A DNA stretch of 64,000 nucleotides. Source: Niallia circulans NBRC 13626. GTDB lineage: Bacteria; Bacillota; Bacilli; Bacillales; Cytobacillaceae. Positions 62,704 to 64,000 of this stretch are shown here, in pieces (the stretch's first letter is position 1; each line of letters begins with the position of its first letter). Made by a program: the position numbers and the translations under genes. The notes under the pieces are model-generated. The model did no database searches. It had not been told where the DNA came from and saw only the letters and a list, made by a program, of their open reading frames with translations. The stretch spans positions 1 to 64,000 of the forward strand of contig NZ_BCVE01000013.1 in NCBI RefSeq assembly GCF_001591585.1, written 5' to 3'.

Positions 62704-63960
62704 GTGACAACTTCAGTAAATGTTCAATCGGCTCAAAAGATAAAGAGTCAAAAAGAACAACCAAAAGGATTAAAGGCTCCACAGATGCCTTTAATTATTG
62801 GTGGACTCATTGTAGCAGCGATTCTACTAGTCTATTTATTAATGACACAAAAAAGTATGCAGCCGATATTATTAGTTTTAGGTCTCTTACTAGGATATAC
62901 ATTATTTCATGCTCGTTTTGGTTTTACATCCGCATTTCGCAGACTTGCTTCAGTAGGAAATGGGCAGGCGTTACGCGCTCATATGCTGATGTTAGCAGTG
63001 GCGGTAACGCTATTTGCTCCAATTTTAGCATACGGCGTTTCCTTTTTTGGAACAGGAGCTACTGGCTATGTATCACCGGTTGGTGTTAGTCTTGTCGTTG
63101 GTGCCTTTATGTTTGGGATTGGCATGCAGCTAGGGGGCGGATGTGCTTCTGGTACCTTGTATGCAGTAGGCGGCGGACGTTCTGTTGCATTTGTAACATT
63201 ACTATTCTTCATTATCGGATCCACAATTGGTGCAGCTCATCTGTCGTTTTGGACAGAAGACTTACCATCTTTTGCACCAATTTCATTAGCGACATCAACT
63301 GGTCTTGGCTATGGTGGAGCTTGGATTGTATCCATTATTCTATTTGGTGTAATTGCATGGATTACATTAGTTGTGGAAAGAAAAAGAAAAGCGCCAAAAA
63401 TGGCTCCTCTTCCAACAACAACTGGCTGGAAACGTATTTTCCGCGGTTCATGGCCATTATTCGCAGCAGCGATCGTGTTAGCTGTACTTAATGCTTTAAC
63501 CTTAATGACACGCGGTACACCATGGGGAATCACCTCTGCCTTTGCTTTATGGGGTTCAAAAGTGGCACAATTTTTTGGTATGGATGTAGCAAGCTGGGGA
63601 TTCTGGCAAGGGGCAAATGCTCAAGCTTTAGAAGCTTCTATTTTTGCAGATTCTACAACGATTCTAAACTTCGGTGTTATCCTTGGGGCCTTTTTGGCAT
63701 CAGCAGCTGGCGGTCTCTTTAAATTTTCAAAAGTGACGCTTGGAAATGTGCTTGCTTCCATCATTGGCGGCTTACTAATGGGCTATGGCTCACGTCTAGC
63801 ATTTGGATGTAACGTAGGTGCTTACTTTGGCGGGATTGCATCATTCAGTGTTCACGGTTATGTGTGGGGAATATTAGCATTAGCTGGGACATTTGTTGCC
63901 TTGTATCTTCGTCCATTATTTGGACTTTCTGTACCAAAGTCAAAAGATACATTTTGTTAA
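62704..63960 (+). CDS. YeeE/YedE family transporter (thiosulfate/sulfur-compound type)
   Basis: 418 residues with about ten or more hydrophobic helices. The family's two conserved Cys blocks are present: GGGCASGTLYAVGGGR (Cys147) and FGCNVGAYFGGIASFS (Cys369). In TsuA-type members these cysteines relay thiosulfate through the membrane. GTG at 62704 is chosen because AGGGTG lies seven bases upstream and because an upstream in-frame ATG at 62656 falls inside the -10 region. It is not accompanied by a TusA-type sulfur carrier gene within the window. It is followed by a terminator at the right edge. Confidence 0.88.
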   Translation: MTTSVNVQSAQKIKSQKEQPKGLKAPQMPLIIGGLIVAAILLVYLLMTQKSMQPILLVLGLLLGYTLFHARFGFTSAFRRLASVGNGQALRAHMLMLAVAVTLFAPILAYGVSFFGTGATGYVSPVGVSLVVGAFMFGIGMQLGGGCASGTLYAVGGGRSVAFVTLLFFIIGSTIGAAHLSFWTEDLPSFAPISLATSTGLGYGGAWIVSIILFGVIAWITLVVERKRKAPKMAPLPTTTGWKRIFRGSWPLFAAAIVLAVLNALTLMTRGTPWGITSAFALWGSKVAQFFGMDVASWGFWQGANAQALEASIFADSTTILNFGVILGAFLASAAGGLFKFSKVTLGNVLASIIGGLLMGYGSRLAFGCNVGAYFGGIASFSVHGYVWGILALAGTFVALYLRPLFGLSVPKSKDTFC

Positions 63961-63963
63961 GAG

Positions 63964-64000
63964 AAAAAGCAGGTATCATTTAGATGATGCCTGTTTTTTT
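63964..64000 (+). terminator. Terminator after the YeeE/YedE gene
   Basis: AAAAGCAGG-ATCAT / ATGAT-CCTGTTTT stem followed by a T run at the window edge. Confidence 0.82.

Overview
The window looks like chromosomal sequence of a low-GC, spore-forming Bacillaceae bacterium (Bacillus/Niallia-like). This is inferred from the A+T-rich codons, the strong Shine-Dalgarno sites with frequent TTG/GTG starts, and several families typical of Bacillus: RsbQ-RsbP, an MhqR regulon, YfiYZ/YfhA-type siderophore uptake, a Bce-type module, YuzL and a LicT/BglP/GH1 operon. I see no rRNA, tRNA, CRISPR array, prophage or intact insertion sequence. The genes form many small transport, sensing and catabolic units, each with its own regulator.

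Layout. 1-4000: a partial small basic peptide gene, then MarR, DoxX, TetR and a DHA2-type drug exporter, lying between two copies of a 29-30 bp palindrome. 4000-6850: two Zur-controlled zinc lipoproteins, ZinT and a ZnuA/AdcA-type binding protein, which share a His/Trp-rich module of about 90 residues present three times. 7000-8300: a small XRE regulator with a membrane partner behind a 38-bp perfect palindrome, and a MepB-like gene. 8650-12930: a Fur-type siderophore uptake locus. 13100-15480: an aldo/keto reductase and a Crh-like HPr homologue, divergent from an AraC regulator. 15640-18110: GH105 hydrolase, an AraC regulator and the remnant of a rhamnogalacturonan acetylesterase. 18200-22680: a complete Bce-type peptide-sensing and resistance module.

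23280-36590 is mainly carbohydrate metabolism: an old yellow enzyme, the licT-bglP-GH1 operon with two RAT antiterminator sites, pxpBC, a Bcr/CflA exporter, and a fructose-type PTS with a ketose-bisphosphate aldolase and a DeoR regulator. 36600-37840: an SDR next to a frameshifted MerR gene whose 19-bp-spacer promoter survives. 37900-41160: a compact, very A+T-rich RiPP-like locus made of a 21-residue two-cysteine peptide, a radical SAM/SPASM maturase and an ABC exporter. This is the best candidate for an undescribed system. 41360-46770: RpiR plus a second GH1, a lipoprotein, a ferredoxin, a truncated AraC and a pentapeptide-repeat protein.

46870-51510: a LanFEG/Bcr-like ABC transporter with its own two-component system. 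52190-55050: YuzL, then rsbQ-rsbP behind a SigB-like promoter. 55100-55390: a repeat element. 55600-60210: a quinone/catechol detoxification operon under MhqR, with two ring-cleaving dioxygenases. 60260-64000: an EamA exporter divergent from a TrmB-type regulator, a small membrane protein and a YeeE/YedE-family transporter.

Common themes are defence against cell-envelope-active peptides (the Bce module, the LanFEG-like module and the RiPP locus), metal homeostasis (Zur and Fur), beta-glucoside and pectin-derived sugar use, and electrophile stress. Protein identities come from reading motifs in the sequence; no database search was run.
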